From: Leptospira hartskeerlii
GTDB lineage: Bacteria; Spirochaetota; Leptospiria; Leptospirales; Leptospiraceae
Reading direction: 5' to 3'
Length of the DNA stretch: 35,849 bases
NCBI RefSeq assembly: GCF_002811475.1
Contig: NZ_NPDL01000015.1
Coordinates: forward strand, 1 to 35,849
This document shows positions 1-8,396 of this stretch, in pieces; position 1 is the first letter of the stretch, and every line of letters begins with the position of its first letter. The notes under the pieces were generated by a model. That model was not told where the DNA came from. It worked only from the letters and a program-made list of their open reading frames with translations, and made no database searches. The position numbers and the translations under genes were made by a program.

Positions 1-55
1 TCCCTCCCGGGTGTTCTCCTTCAGGCGTAAAGACCATATTAATTACGTCACTCAA
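1..55 (-). CDS. Possible 5' end of a minus-strand gene running off the left edge
   Basis: A minus-strand frame opens at a TTG (55-53) or an ATG (37-35) and stays open to the window edge, reading MSDVINMVFTPEGEHPGG if the TTG is used. An in-frame TAA lies a little upstream, so the start must be near here. A weak purine stretch (AAAAGAGA) precedes the TTG. Only 18 codons are visible, so no product can be named, and the frame could be chance. Confidence 0.25.
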   Translation of the reverse strand, partial: MSDVINMVFTPEGEHPGG

Positions 56-317
56 CCGGTCAAATCTCTTTTGTATTTATTTCTCTGACTTTTCCCTTTT
101 TTTCAGGGTTTTAGAACTCCTGTTCTTGGATGTAAATATGGTGAATATAAACTGAAGAACCCGAAATAAAGAGTTCATCTTTTGTTCAACTTATGATCAT
201 TCTTCTGTCGCATAAATAGATTTCCAAGAGACGATGATTCTATTATTATAGAATTATAAAGAAAAGTTTGCTGGATTTGGGAAAGTATTCTACGGACTTA
301 AAGATAGGAGAATTCAA
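56..317. promoter_or_regulatory. Left intergenic region, upstream of the carbonic-anhydrase-like gene
   Basis: This stretch is AT-rich and has no convincing coding frame. It probably holds the promoter of the gene at 318 and possibly of a divergent gene at the left edge. The only clear structure is a 7-bp inverted repeat with a 4-nt spacer, ATTCTAT/ATAGAAT at 237-254, about 64 bp before the start codon. It could be an operator. No confident -35/-10 pair was identified. Confidence 0.4.
237..254. repeat. Inverted repeat ATTCTAT-N4-ATAGAAT upstream of the carbonic-anhydrase-like gene
   Basis: The arms are perfect 7-mers (237-243 and 248-254) separated by TATT. The element lies 63 bp before the TTG start at 318, a position compatible with an operator over or near a promoter. 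One arm resembles the palindrome upstream of the porin operon (TTCTATTATT here against TTCTAATATT there). In DNA this AT-rich the resemblance may be chance. Confidence 0.35.
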
Positions 318-1730
318 TTGGGACCGGCGAAAGAATACATAGATCAGTATTTAAAAGAAAACGTTCTGCAATCGGAAACAATCCATAGAATGAAACATGT
401 GATCCGTGAATTTAGTTTAAGAGCTCCTAAAGTGCTGGTTACTAAATGTATAGACGGACGAGTTCATGGGAGCAAATTAAAAGGATACCCTGTTACTACA
501 ATACGCTTCGGTAGAACGGATGGAAACATTGTTTCTACTAACTTGAATAACTTTTGGTTTTGGAACCGTATCGATCGAGTCGTAAACGACGCGTTATGCA
601 ACACACCTGGGGTGCCTGCATTATTTATCGCATATATGCATAGATCCGATATTCCTGGATTAGGTTGTGCTGCACACGGGGGAAATGAAGAGGCCGCCCG
701 CGCTGCTATAAAAGAACAGGCAGAAGCAGTCAGAAAAGTTTTTTCGAAGGATCAACTATACGTGATCGAAGGAATTACGAATACTGATTTAATGTCTGAA
801 ACTTTGGTATTCGATGACGGAACTATTGTAGATTCTCAGGAGATCGTTGCAAATTTCGGATTTAATGAACCTCCCGAAATATTCCATTCTGCTTTTTTAA
901 AATATCAAATTAAAGATCCTGCAATTTCTAAAAATGTAGGATTTAAGACTCCGGAAGAATTATTTTCCGGCAAAGTTCCGGATTTTTATGCTGATTTTCA
1001 GACTTCTCTCTCTCTTAAGTCCTTCTTGATCCGTGAAATTTCCGCAATCATTTCTTCCGGAGAAATAGAAATCCAAAAATTGATACATCCGGACCTATTT
1101 CATGCGGTTTACCAAAAACTTTCAGGAATTAGGGATCTACCTTCTACACTTCTTCCTAGTTTGTTGTACCAGATTATCTGGAATGTGGCTTATACGTTAA
1201 ACCAAAAAAGAAAACTTTCCAAATTACCAGCACAAGAACGTTGGAAACATTTAGATCATGCAGAGGAATTGATCTGTTATGGAGAAGGTTTCGAACTATT
1301 ACAAAGAAATAAGGCTGTTTTGGTAAAAACGGGAAGAGGGGATGATACAGATGCTCTACTCGTTGCCAAAAAAGTTTTGGATAAGAATAGGCAAAATGAT
1401 CCCAAGCCCTACCCTGCTATCATTCATTTGAATGTGGAAATTTCGGGAGAACTTAGGAGCTGGGAAGATTTTAACGAAAACGTTTCTTCTCGCGTAAATA
1501 CTATGGTCCGTAATTTGGAAACGGTCTTTCAGAGCCAGGAAGTGGTGATCTTGACAACTTATTCATATCTGGACCAAAAAAGATTTTATCCGATCCATAC
1601 AAAATTAGATCCAAGGATTTCTTATCCTACCGACGTAATCTTAGATATAAACGGAGAAGATAAATTTTCCGGGATAGGTTTAAAAACGAAGGAAGCGTTT
1701 TACGCGGGAGAAATGATCACTTCCGCGTAA
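318..1730 (+). CDS. CsoSCA-like beta-carbonic anhydrase family protein (putative)
   Basis: Predicted cytoplasmic zinc enzyme of 470 residues, probably interconverting CO2 and bicarbonate. Visible signature: C44-x-D46-x-R48 (KCIDGR), the Cys/Asp-Arg dyad of beta-carbonic anhydrases, then H108 and C117 in the stretch HRSDIPGLGCAAHGG as likely remaining zinc ligands. The wide His-Cys spacing differs from the H-x2-C of ordinary beta enzymes and is more like the carboxysomal-shell (CsoSCA) subclass. The C-terminal half (from about residue 310, HAEELICYGEGF) could be the degenerate second domain of that subclass. There is no signal peptide. The start is TTG, chosen because AGGAG ends 7 nt upstream. 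The stop lies 17 bp from that of the convergent complex I-like operon. No carboxysome shell or RuBisCO gene is nearby. The family assignment rests on motifs recalled by eye; an uncharacterised beta-CA-related protein is the alternative. Confidence 0.6.
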   Translation: MGPAKEYIDQYLKENVLQSETIHRMKHVIREFSLRAPKVLVTKCIDGRVHGSKLKGYPVTTIRFGRTDGNIVSTNLNNFWFWNRIDRVVNDALCNTPGVPALFIAYMHRSDIPGLGCAAHGGNEEAARAAIKEQAEAVRKVFSKDQLYVIEGITNTDLMSETLVFDDGTIVDSQEIVANFGFNEPPEIFHSAFLKYQIKDPAISKNVGFKTPEELFSGKVPDFYADFQTSLSLKSFLIREISAIISSGEIEIQKLIHPDLFHAVYQKLSGIRDLPSTLLPSLLYQIIWNVAYTLNQKRKLSKLPAQERWKHLDHAEELICYGEGFELLQRNKAVLVKTGRGDDTDALLVAKKVLDKNRQNDPKPYPAIIHLNVEISGELRSWEDFNENVSSRVNTMVRNLETVFQSQEVVILTTYSYLDQKRFYPIHTKLDPRISYPTDVILDINGEDKFSGIGLKTKEAFYAGEMITSA

Positions 1731-1747
1731 AACCTTCCTCAGGAGAT

Positions 1748-2560
1748 TTAAGATTTAGAGCGTCGTCCCGAAATGAATTTGGAGAGTTCTTCTCTAAAGG
1801 AGAACTTCTTCTTGCCCATCAAATAACGAAATGCGCTTATGATTACATCTGGTCTTGGAGGATCGCCTCCTATAAATAGGTCCGGTTCTTTCGGCAATTT
1901 TCCTCTTTGGAATAATCCACCAGAAACAGCTTCGGTTCCACATGCAATGAGAGCCTTCGGTCCCGGAGTCGTGTCCCACGCCACTTGCAAAGGGATTTCC
2001 ATATTCGGTCCGACCGGCCCTGCAAATACGACGGCATCCGAATGTTTGGGCGAAGCAACCACCCTTACCATACTTGCTTCACTGTCGAAAACCGCATTAA
2101 AACTTGCGTTGATCTCAGCTTCCGTTGCGTTGTTCCCGCTTGCTGCCACTTCTCTATACTGGAAGCCGGTGTTTTTGGTGATCTTACGGAATTGTTTTAC
2201 GTTTTCGGAAATTTCTTCCTCGTAGGTTGCCGGAACTCCATCTATATAACGTACTTTTAATGCTTCTCTATCCACAGAATATACATGAACGAATCCTGAA
2301 TTTTCCAATTGTCCGGAAGAAGCTTCTACACAATGGCCGCATTGCAAACATGCACCGTAATCGAATATTACCTCCTTGGAAGAGGTAACTTTTAACCCTC
2401 CGGTGGGGCAAACCTTCTCGATGGATTTATCCAAATGAAATCCCTTTTTTGAAGAAGGAACAGGGATCCCTCTCGCATTCGGATTGGTTGGCCCCATCTT
2501 TTCAAAATTTAGATTTTTCGCCGGAAGAAATATATTGATGATTTCCTGGATTTGTTTCAT
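1748..2560 (-). CDS. Ehr/hydrogenase-4-like small subunit with N-terminal ferredoxin segment, proximal cluster ligands lost
   Basis: A 270-residue protein related to NuoB/HyfI, last gene of the complex I-like operon. The N-terminal part keeps a single [4Fe-4S] ferredoxin-type set: C51 (CPTGG) and C71-x2-C74-x2-C77. The C-terminal part is NuoB-like: HSDAVVFAGPV (173-183), ALIACGTEAVSGG (203-215) and GGDPPRP (231-237). The four cysteines that hold the proximal/N2 cluster in this family are mostly gone: the GC-x2-C pair has become N143/T146, the Cys of CPPRP is D233, and only C207 remains. Its ATG overlaps the large-subunit stop by 4 nt (ATGA), so the two are translationally coupled. It probably docks on the large subunit at the cytoplasmic face of the membrane arm. 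The fold assignment is firm; the role is unknown. Confidence 0.8.
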   Translation of the reverse strand: MKQIQEIINIFLPAKNLNFEKMGPTNPNARGIPVPSSKKGFHLDKSIEKVCPTGGLKVTSSKEVIFDYGACLQCGHCVEASSGQLENSGFVHVYSVDREALKVRYIDGVPATYEEEISENVKQFRKITKNTGFQYREVAASGNNATEAEINASFNAVFDSEASMVRVVASPKHSDAVVFAGPVGPNMEIPLQVAWDTTPGPKALIACGTEAVSGGLFQRGKLPKEPDLFIGGDPPRPDVIISAFRYLMGKKKFSFREELSKFISGRRSKS

Positions 2561-3975
2561 AGATCCACTCCCACATAACTGAGGTTGAAAGATTTATTAT
2601 TGAGAGGAAAGTCCCCGATATTCTCCCCTCTAACTGCAAGTTCTAAAGCATGCCAGTTCGGAACGGATGGATCTCTTACATAAGCTTCTGAAATATCACC
2701 GGAAGAATTTAGGGAGAAGGAAATTAAAACTGGACCTCTCCAACCTTCTGCGGTACCAAAATAAACACCGGGTTTTGCTTTAGAAACTTTCGTTTTTTGG
2801 AAACTTTCATATACTTTATGAAAGTTTTTTAATACTGGAATTGCCTTGGTCAACCAACGTCCACTATTCTTCAATTCTTCATAACGAAGATAGAATCTTG
2901 CCCAAGCATCTCCCTGCATTTGACCCGCATCCAGATCCAAATTAATGGATTCTCCTGCGAGTGAATAACTGGAATCGTGATGACGAAGGTCTCTGGAATA
3001 TCCCGTACATTTTTCCACCATTCCTACAAAGCCTAGATCTTTGAGTTGTTTAGTTGTGAGCACTCCGCAGATCTGTAATCTTTCTCTGTTAGTGGATTTG
3101 TTTGCAGCTCTTTCGAAATGGCCCGCGACATCAGAAGTAACATCTTCGATCTTTTTTGCCAGATCGCTTAAGAAAGATTCGGTAAGTTCTTTTTTAAGTC
3201 TTACTTTTCCTGGGCTTAATGCTCCTCTTCCGAAACGAGAACCTGTTAGAGCTTCCATCACTCCGAGAGGAACTCCTCTCTGCATCGCGCATACACCTTG
3301 GAGTGGATAATAACCTACGTCACCTGCAATTGCTCCCATATCTCCGATATGGATCGCTATCCTTTCTATTTCTAAAAGAACTGTTCTTGCAAAATTTACT
3401 TCTTCCGGAACTTGAATACCGTGAGCTTCTTCGAATGCTTTGCTGAATGCGATTGCATAAGCGATTGTAGAATCGCCCGAAATTGCTTCCGCATAAGGAG
3501 AAATAGATTCTTTGTTAAGACCTTTCATTTTCTCCAAAAGGCCTCTTTTTTGGAAACCAAGACGAATATCCAGATTTTGGATCTCTTCTCCCTCGACTAT
3601 AAAGCGAAAATGCCCAGGTTCTATCACTCCTGCGTGGATTGGTCCTACTGCATGCGAATAAAAAGAAGTCGGAACTGGAACATTGATCCCTCTATAAACC
3701 AGATCTTTGATGCCTGACTTGGTAAGGAATTTTTCGAGAAGATGTTTTCTATCTTGAGATAAGTATCTTTCGTAATCCATAGAAGAATAATCTTCAGCGC
3801 CTTGATCAGTGCCGAGGCTATGCCGAAGGACCCATATAGGATTTGAATGATCTTCATATATACTTTTTTCTGCGGTTTTAGAAAGAATTTCTTTCTTTAT
3901 TCCTTCCCGAGTGAGCCAGAAACGATGAGTTTGTTTCGTTTCCGAAGTGTGAAAAATTCCGGTAACGTTTTTCAT
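2557..3975 (-). CDS. Ehr/hydrogenase-4-like large subunit (NuoCD/HyfG-like) lacking Ni-Fe ligands
   Basis: A 472-residue homologue of the HycE/HyfG/NuoD large subunit with a short N-terminal NuoC-like part. Recognisable family stretches are HAVGPIHAGVIEPGHFRF (108-125), FQKRGLLEKM (141-150) and GRGALSPG (249-256). In true Ni-Fe hydrogenases the metal is bound by RxCGxC near the first motif and DPCxxC at the C-terminus. Here these positions read AISGDS (164-169, both Cys replaced by Ser) and NLSYVGVDL (464-472, Cys replaced by Ser466 and Gly469). No Ni-Fe site can form, and the unprocessed C-terminus also lacks the usual protease signal. I placed the start at 3975 rather than the longer ATG at 4011: the 3975 ATG overlaps the upstream TGA as ATGA and has AAGGTG 4 nt before it. 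Confidence 0.85.
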   Translation of the reverse strand: MKNVTGIFHTSETKQTHRFWLTREGIKKEILSKTAEKSIYEDHSNPIWVLRHSLGTDQGAEDYSSMDYERYLSQDRKHLLEKFLTKSGIKDLVYRGINVPVPTSFYSHAVGPIHAGVIEPGHFRFIVEGEEIQNLDIRLGFQKRGLLEKMKGLNKESISPYAEAISGDSTIAYAIAFSKAFEEAHGIQVPEEVNFARTVLLEIERIAIHIGDMGAIAGDVGYYPLQGVCAMQRGVPLGVMEALTGSRFGRGALSPGKVRLKKELTESFLSDLAKKIEDVTSDVAGHFERAANKSTNRERLQICGVLTTKQLKDLGFVGMVEKCTGYSRDLRHHDSSYSLAGESINLDLDAGQMQGDAWARFYLRYEELKNSGRWLTKAIPVLKNFHKVYESFQKTKVSKAKPGVYFGTAEGWRGPVLISFSLNSSGDISEAYVRDPSVPNWHALELAVRGENIGDFPLNNKSFNLSYVGVDL

Positions 3976-5195
3976 AATACACCTTGTAATAACAGGTAAA
4001 ATCCCCAGCACCCAGTGCTAAGTAACAATAGAAGTAGGAAAAATCCGTTGGTCATTCTGATCGTAAGAGTGGTGGATAGATCTTTTTGAAAGGGTCTTCC
4101 TTTTATATTCAAAAGAGGAGCAAGTTTATATAACATTACTCCAAAGAATACGATCCCTAAGATTGGAACTAAAATCACAAAAGTTTTTCCGCCTATCTGT
4201 CCTGCCTTGATCAGTATTATATCGGTTACGAATATCGGTGATCCAGGCATAACGAATGCTAAGAAGAGCGCTAAGATGAATAGAGATAAAGCAGGTTTGT
4301 TGATGGAATCCGCCTGTATAATCTTATGAAGTTCTCTCTTTCCAGCGTCCATTCTCACGATTCCCATACTGATGAATAAAAGTGATTTTACCACCAAGTT
4401 AGTCGCCATCATGTAGAGAAAAACAGTCTCGCTTAAGTCCATCCAGAGGAAAACAGCTATGGCTCCTGTATGGAAAAGTGCAACTTTTGCGGAAATCCTT
4501 CTGATATCGTCTCGATCATATACGGCAAAAATACTCAAGAAAATCGTTAATATCCCCAAGACCAATAAACCGTCCGCACCACTGAAAGTATGAGGGAAAA
4601 GTTGATGGTCTAAGTGAACGAAAGGCCTAAGAGCAAAACATACCGAAACTGGAATGAATGAAGAAAGTAAAGAAGATACCTGTGAAGGACTTTCTCCGTA
4701 TGTGTCTTCTATCCAAACATGATTTGGGAAAAGCCCAAGTTTAGCAGTGTATCCGAAAATTGCGAGCCAGAGACCGATCTCTACCCAGATGATCTCAGGA
4801 TGAGAAGAGGAATTTGCCGCCAAAAATTCAATTGGTTGGTTGATCACATGTAAAGAAGAACGGAGAAGTATGATCCCTAAGAATGCGATACCTAATCCGA
4901 ATGAATTGATCAGCAAAAATTTCCAAGCTATCGGAAAGGATTTTTCTGTTCTGCTGGAAGAGATGAGTAACGCACCTACAAAGGTTGTGGCTTCTATCAA
5001 GACCCATTGTAATGTAGTAACATCCTCATTCCAATCTCGAATGATCCAGACGGTAAAGTTGATCGCGACGCAGATGACGAACAAAACGGACCAGAATAAC
5101 AAGTTAGTCTGGTTCTTTGTAGGACCTAAAACATAGGTTAGGAAAATTAGGACGAAGACCCCCGCTCCGATCCCTAAAAGAATATCGAAGTTCAT
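3972..5195 (-). CDS. HyfF/NuoN-like proton-translocating antiporter subunit
   Basis: A 407-residue polytopic membrane protein of the Mrp-antiporter/NuoLMN family, shorter than NuoM or NuoN (about 480-500) and close to the hydrogenase-4 HyfF type. The family hallmark is visible: a lysine in a membrane helix followed by a histidine and Trp (TAKLGLFPNHVWIED), then a Ser-rich helix (QVSSLLSS) and FALRPF. A second channel-type lysine stretch, NLVVKSLLF, follows. It probably forms one of two proton channels of the membrane arm. The ATG overlaps the preceding gene's stop as ATGA (5192-5195), and its own stop overlaps the large-subunit start in the same way. Confidence 0.82.
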   Translation of the reverse strand: MNFDILLGIGAGVFVLIFLTYVLGPTKNQTNLLFWSVLFVICVAINFTVWIIRDWNEDVTTLQWVLIEATTFVGALLISSSRTEKSFPIAWKFLLINSFGLGIAFLGIILLRSSLHVINQPIEFLAANSSSHPEIIWVEIGLWLAIFGYTAKLGLFPNHVWIEDTYGESPSQVSSLLSSFIPVSVCFALRPFVHLDHQLFPHTFSGADGLLVLGILTIFLSIFAVYDRDDIRRISAKVALFHTGAIAVFLWMDLSETVFLYMMATNLVVKSLLFISMGIVRMDAGKRELHKIIQADSINKPALSLFILALFLAFVMPGSPIFVTDIILIKAGQIGGKTFVILVPILGIVFFGVMLYKLAPLLNIKGRPFQKDLSTTLTIRMTNGFFLLLLLLSTGCWGFYLLLQGVL

Positions 5196-5803
5196 CTGGA
5201 AGTTTCCCCCTTATATTGTTCGCTATTGATCCGGAGAGCGGCACCCGCTCCCATGATCAAGACCGCATCCAGGAAGGATCCGAGCTCGCTTCCGATCGGA
5301 ACTCCCGATTTTAGAAGTAGAGTGAGTAAGAATGTTCCGTTCTCAAAAATACTGAAGCAGGCAATCACACCGATCCAGTTCCTTCTAACTATAAAACCGA
5401 TCACTCCAATATAGATGAGAAGAAGGACATACAATAAACCGTATTGATGGGATTTTCCGAAGAATGCGGAGACCATGTCCATGAAGAAGTAACAAGCCGC
5501 AGCACCTGCGAACAAAAGTGCGAGTGTGGGAAGATAGCCTACTTTAGGAAAAGTTGATTCAGGAGAATGTATCCTTCTCGCTGTCCAAAAGAGAATGATG
5601 GGAGTTAAGATCCCTTTGAATACGATCACCATTGCCGCTAAAAAGATGGAATGGAAACCGTCTCCGCTTTCTTCTTGGTAAAGGGGAAGTAGTAAAAGAA
5701 AACCTTGGACTCCTAAAAGGATAACTACCCTTTTGAGCCTGTTTTCTAAAAGAATGACCACACCGGTCAGTAGGATGATAAGATAACTAACGTCTGCGCT
5801 CAT
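5192..5803 (-). CDS. HyfE-like (NuoK-related) membrane subunit
   Basis: A 203-residue protein with about six hydrophobic helices. Position and size match hydrogenase-4 component E, whose first part resembles the small complex I subunit NuoK. An acidic residue early in the protein (ILLENRLKRVV, E20) sits where NuoK-type subunits have a conserved membrane glutamate, but the match is by eye. It starts with ATG 2 bp after the NuoH-like stop, with AGGT about 9 nt upstream, and its stop overlaps the next gene. It most likely links the NuoH-like subunit to the antiporter-like subunits in proton transfer. Confidence 0.75.
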   Translation of the reverse strand: MSADVSYLIILLTGVVILLENRLKRVVILLGVQGFLLLLPLYQEESGDGFHSIFLAAMVIVFKGILTPIILFWTARRIHSPESTFPKVGYLPTLALLFAGAAACYFFMDMVSAFFGKSHQYGLLYVLLLIYIGVIGFIVRRNWIGVIACFSIFENGTFLLTLLLKSGVPIGSELGSFLDAVLIMGAGAALRINSEQYKGETSR

Positions 5804-5805
5804 AT

Positions 5806-6696
5806 TTATTTACCTAGCTTCAGAAGAATTCCCAGGATCAGCATGAAGATGAAATTCAGTCCGAGTAATTCAGGGATCCAAATCCATTTTCTTCTAGTAC
5901 TGTTCGCTTCCCAATAACCGATTAACGCGGAGAGAAGAATGGCTCCTCCGAAGGATGCTAATTCTTTCCAAATAGGAACGGAAGAAACTCCTAAGAATAC
6001 TTCCATATGTTCCAGTCCTAATTTTGTAAGAAGTAAGAACAAAGAGGCAGTTTTGAATTGGTGAGCCAGTTCGAAGAATGCTCTAGTTCTTCCGGAAGCT
6101 TCTAATAACATTGCTTCGTGAACCATTGTAAGTTCTAAGTGAGTTCTCGGATCGTCAAACGGAGGTTTGGCGAGTTCGGAAAGAACGATCAATGTTGCTC
6201 CCAAGAAAAACAAGATCGCAAAAGAAATATGTGCGAAGTTTTCGTGAAATACTACGTTGGATTCTAATACGACGAGCACTAAGATCAGGATTGGCTCCCC
6301 AAAGATAAAAAGAAGAGTTTCTCTTGCTGCCCCCATTCCACCGAAAGAAGTTCCGTTTTCCACTGCGTAAGCCACAGTAGCAAATCGGATCATGCCGATC
6401 AAAAAAGGGATTAGTAGTAAAGACGCCCATTCGAAAGAAACTAAGGACCATAAAACTAATCCGAAAGCAAAGGCGAATATCGCAGAACTTTCAGAGAAAA
6501 ATCCGGAGAAAGGCCCATCTATCGGACTCTTTTTAAGCATACGAACGGTATCGTAAAGTATCTGTAGAACAGGTGCCCCTTTTCTACCTTGAGCATAAGC
6601 CCTGATCTTTTGGAGAACACCCCCGCATAAGAATGGAAGAGATATAAAGGCTAAAATTTGGATTAGAATGCCAAATAAGAAAGTAGCTGTGACCAT
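5806..6696 (-). CDS. HyfC/NuoH-like membrane subunit
   Basis: A 296-residue membrane protein with about eight helices. It is the complex I NuoH / hydrogenase HyfC type that connects peripheral and membrane arms. Supporting stretches are RAYAQGRKGAPVLQILYDT (family RGPNRVGP...LLQ region) in the first cytosolic loop, ELAKPPFDDPRTHLEL in the middle and MVHEAMLLEASGRTRAFFEL (compare HyfC MxHEAxLLEYSG). These acidic loop residues normally line the quinone/electron-input cavity and are retained, although the neighbouring catalytic subunit has lost its metal sites. The start (6696) lies 34 bp inside the end of the upstream antiporter gene and is preceded by a strong GGAGG. Confidence 0.85.
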   Translation of the reverse strand: MVTATFLFGILIQILAFISLPFLCGGVLQKIRAYAQGRKGAPVLQILYDTVRMLKKSPIDGPFSGFFSESSAIFAFAFGLVLWSLVSFEWASLLLIPFLIGMIRFATVAYAVENGTSFGGMGAARETLLFIFGEPILILVLVVLESNVVFHENFAHISFAILFFLGATLIVLSELAKPPFDDPRTHLELTMVHEAMLLEASGRTRAFFELAHQFKTASLFLLLTKLGLEHMEVFLGVSSVPIWKELASFGGAILLSALIGYWEANSTRRKWIWIPELLGLNFIFMLILGILLKLGK

Positions 6697-8384
6697 ATGT
6701 CTCCCTCCGCAAGACGAACGATGATGATTACGATCAAAATTGTTAAGACAGTAAAAGAAGAATAAGTCAAGTCTACCGAGATGGATTCGTCATCTGCTCC
6801 TCTGATCTTAGCTTTCAAAGAGGAAAGTATTCTTAATAAAATCTTAATGAACCCTTTGTCCAATCTGGAATTGCCTGCTTCGTCGGCGAAATATCTGCCT
6901 AAAGGAGCGGCTAACGGATCGGAAAGAGCTGAACTTGCGATCGCTACCTCCGATCCGCCGAATAAGCCGCCACAATCCCACAGTTTTCTCTCTTTGATCT
7001 TATGCCTGAGTCCTAACAACCCTACGCTTAGCAATATAACTAGACCGATTACGTTCAAGATCCCGATCCCTCTAAACCAAGAGAAATCCAACCATTCGAC
7101 TCTCACTGCATAATAGTTTGTGAGGGTAAGAATGATCAAAGGTGAGATCAATACCAAGGCACCGGTCAAAAATAAGGAAACACTGATAGTTGTATTTTTC
7201 CCATGGTCTTCAAAATTTGTGCGAGGTCTGGAAAGAACAAGTCCCAGGAAAAGTTTTAAGTGAGCAGCAGCCCCTACCGCTAAACCTGTGCAGACTAAAA
7301 TGAGAAGAGGAAGAACAAGTGCCGCGCTAGTATCTGCAACTTCTAAAACTGCGGATAATAATTTAATAAATGTGGATTCGGATAAGAAACCCGTGGTTCC
7401 TGGGATGGCAAGAAAGCTCATTGTCCCAATTGCAGCTAAAAATGTAGGAATTCCACTGGTCCTTCCCACGCCTGTGTTTCCATCCGCATCGGATCTGCCG
7501 GATAATTTAGTAAGATATCCGAAAAATAAGAACTGGAATGTTTTACTGATACTATGATGGACCAAAGAGATCAGGAAAAGAACTCCGAATGCTTTACTGA
7601 GCATTCTTAAACTTTCCTGTTCGCTGGCTTGCCAATAAGCCGAGAGAAGTAAGCTTAACCACAAAAAGTTCATATTCTCCACAGTGCTGTATGCAATGGA
7701 TTTTTTGACTTCTCTACTGAATAATGCAGTGATACCTGCCCATAGTACACCGACTCCTGCTATCGGTATAAGAATAGCTGCGTAATAAGTTCCGGGCAAA
7801 ATTGGAAGAGCGAATTTAGAAAATAATACCAGAGGTAGATTGACTAATAATCCGGAGTAAGCTGCAGAAGCATGAGCGGGCGCTCCCGCGTGAGCTTCCG
7901 GCAGCCAGAAATGAACTCCAAAAAATGCGGACTTGATCAAAAGTCCCAAGATCAAGAAGAATAATCCCGATCTTGGATCATTCGAAAATATCCAGAATGT
8001 AAAACAGAAGGCCCCGATCCCTCCCGCAGCGACTAACGCTACGAAACTTCGGATGGAGGCGTCATTCCATTTGCCTCCAATATAAAGAAGAAAGGCGCTT
8101 ATCGTGGATAATTCCCAGAAGAGAATGAGCCATAAACTTTTTCCTACCAGGTAACAAATCCCTGTGCTTAGGAAAAAAACGGCGTAGCCAAAGATGACCA
8201 ACGCCTTTCTTTCTTTTTCATAACCGTATACATATACGGCTATGAAACTGCCTAGTATCGCTTGGAGAGATAACCCAAGACCGATCGAACTATCTTTCCC
8301 GAAAAAATCCACTCCGAGCACATTTCCTATTAGGAAAGGTGCAAGAAGAGAAGTTATGACGGATAGATAAGCCAATACTGTCAT
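6663..8384 (-). CDS. HyfB/NuoL-like proton-translocating antiporter subunit
   Basis: A 573-residue protein with about 14 predicted membrane helices, of the NuoL/NuoM/HyfB family. The diagnostic stretch is LLIKSAFFGVHFWLPEAHAGAP followed by HASAAYSGLLVNLPL, which holds the channel lysine and the broken helix of the antiporter fold. An upstream acidic helix (LILFWELSTISAFLLY) supplies the conserved glutamate. The C-terminal third has a charged cytosolic stretch (KIKERKLWDCGG) typical of HyfB. It is the first complex I-like gene of the operon, starting 12 bp after the porin stop, with AAGGA placed between stop and start. It is expected to couple conformational change or charge to proton or Na+ movement. 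Confidence 0.85.
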   Translation of the reverse strand: MTVLAYLSVITSLLAPFLIGNVLGVDFFGKDSSIGLGLSLQAILGSFIAVYVYGYEKERKALVIFGYAVFFLSTGICYLVGKSLWLILFWELSTISAFLLYIGGKWNDASIRSFVALVAAGGIGAFCFTFWIFSNDPRSGLFFLILGLLIKSAFFGVHFWLPEAHAGAPAHASAAYSGLLVNLPLVLFSKFALPILPGTYYAAILIPIAGVGVLWAGITALFSREVKKSIAYSTVENMNFLWLSLLLSAYWQASEQESLRMLSKAFGVLFLISLVHHSISKTFQFLFFGYLTKLSGRSDADGNTGVGRTSGIPTFLAAIGTMSFLAIPGTTGFLSESTFIKLLSAVLEVADTSAALVLPLLILVCTGLAVGAAAHLKLFLGLVLSRPRTNFEDHGKNTTISVSLFLTGALVLISPLIILTLTNYYAVRVEWLDFSWFRGIGILNVIGLVILLSVGLLGLRHKIKERKLWDCGGLFGGSEVAIASSALSDPLAAPLGRYFADEAGNSRLDKGFIKILLRILSSLKAKIRGADDESISVDLTYSSFTVLTILIVIIIVRLAEGDIWSQLLSYLAF

Positions 8385-8396
8385 ACGTGTTCCTTT

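Noticed and set aside
1731..1747. Terminator between the convergent carbonic-anhydrase-like gene and the Ehr operon
   Set aside because: Only a 4-bp imperfect repeat (TCCT/AGGA) is visible and there is no U-tract.
1839..2225. Plus-strand frame of 128 codons opposite the small-subunit gene
   Set aside because: No ribosome-binding site or recognisable motif; the minus-strand product is clearly the real one.
1748..8384. A functional Ni-Fe hydrogenase or formate hydrogenlyase
   Set aside because: All four Ni-Fe cysteines in the large subunit and three of four proximal cluster ligands in the small subunit are absent, and no formate dehydrogenase or maturation gene is nearby.
1748..8384. Respiratory complex I (nuo operon)
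   Set aside because: No NuoE/F/G/I or the third antiporter subunit is present; the gene set and order fit the hydrogenase-4/Ehr type instead.
318..8384. A standard DabA-DabB carbon pump
   Set aside because: The carbonic-anhydrase-like protein is 470 residues, much shorter than DabA (DUF2309), and is transcribed convergently to the NuoL-like gene and not beside it in one operon.
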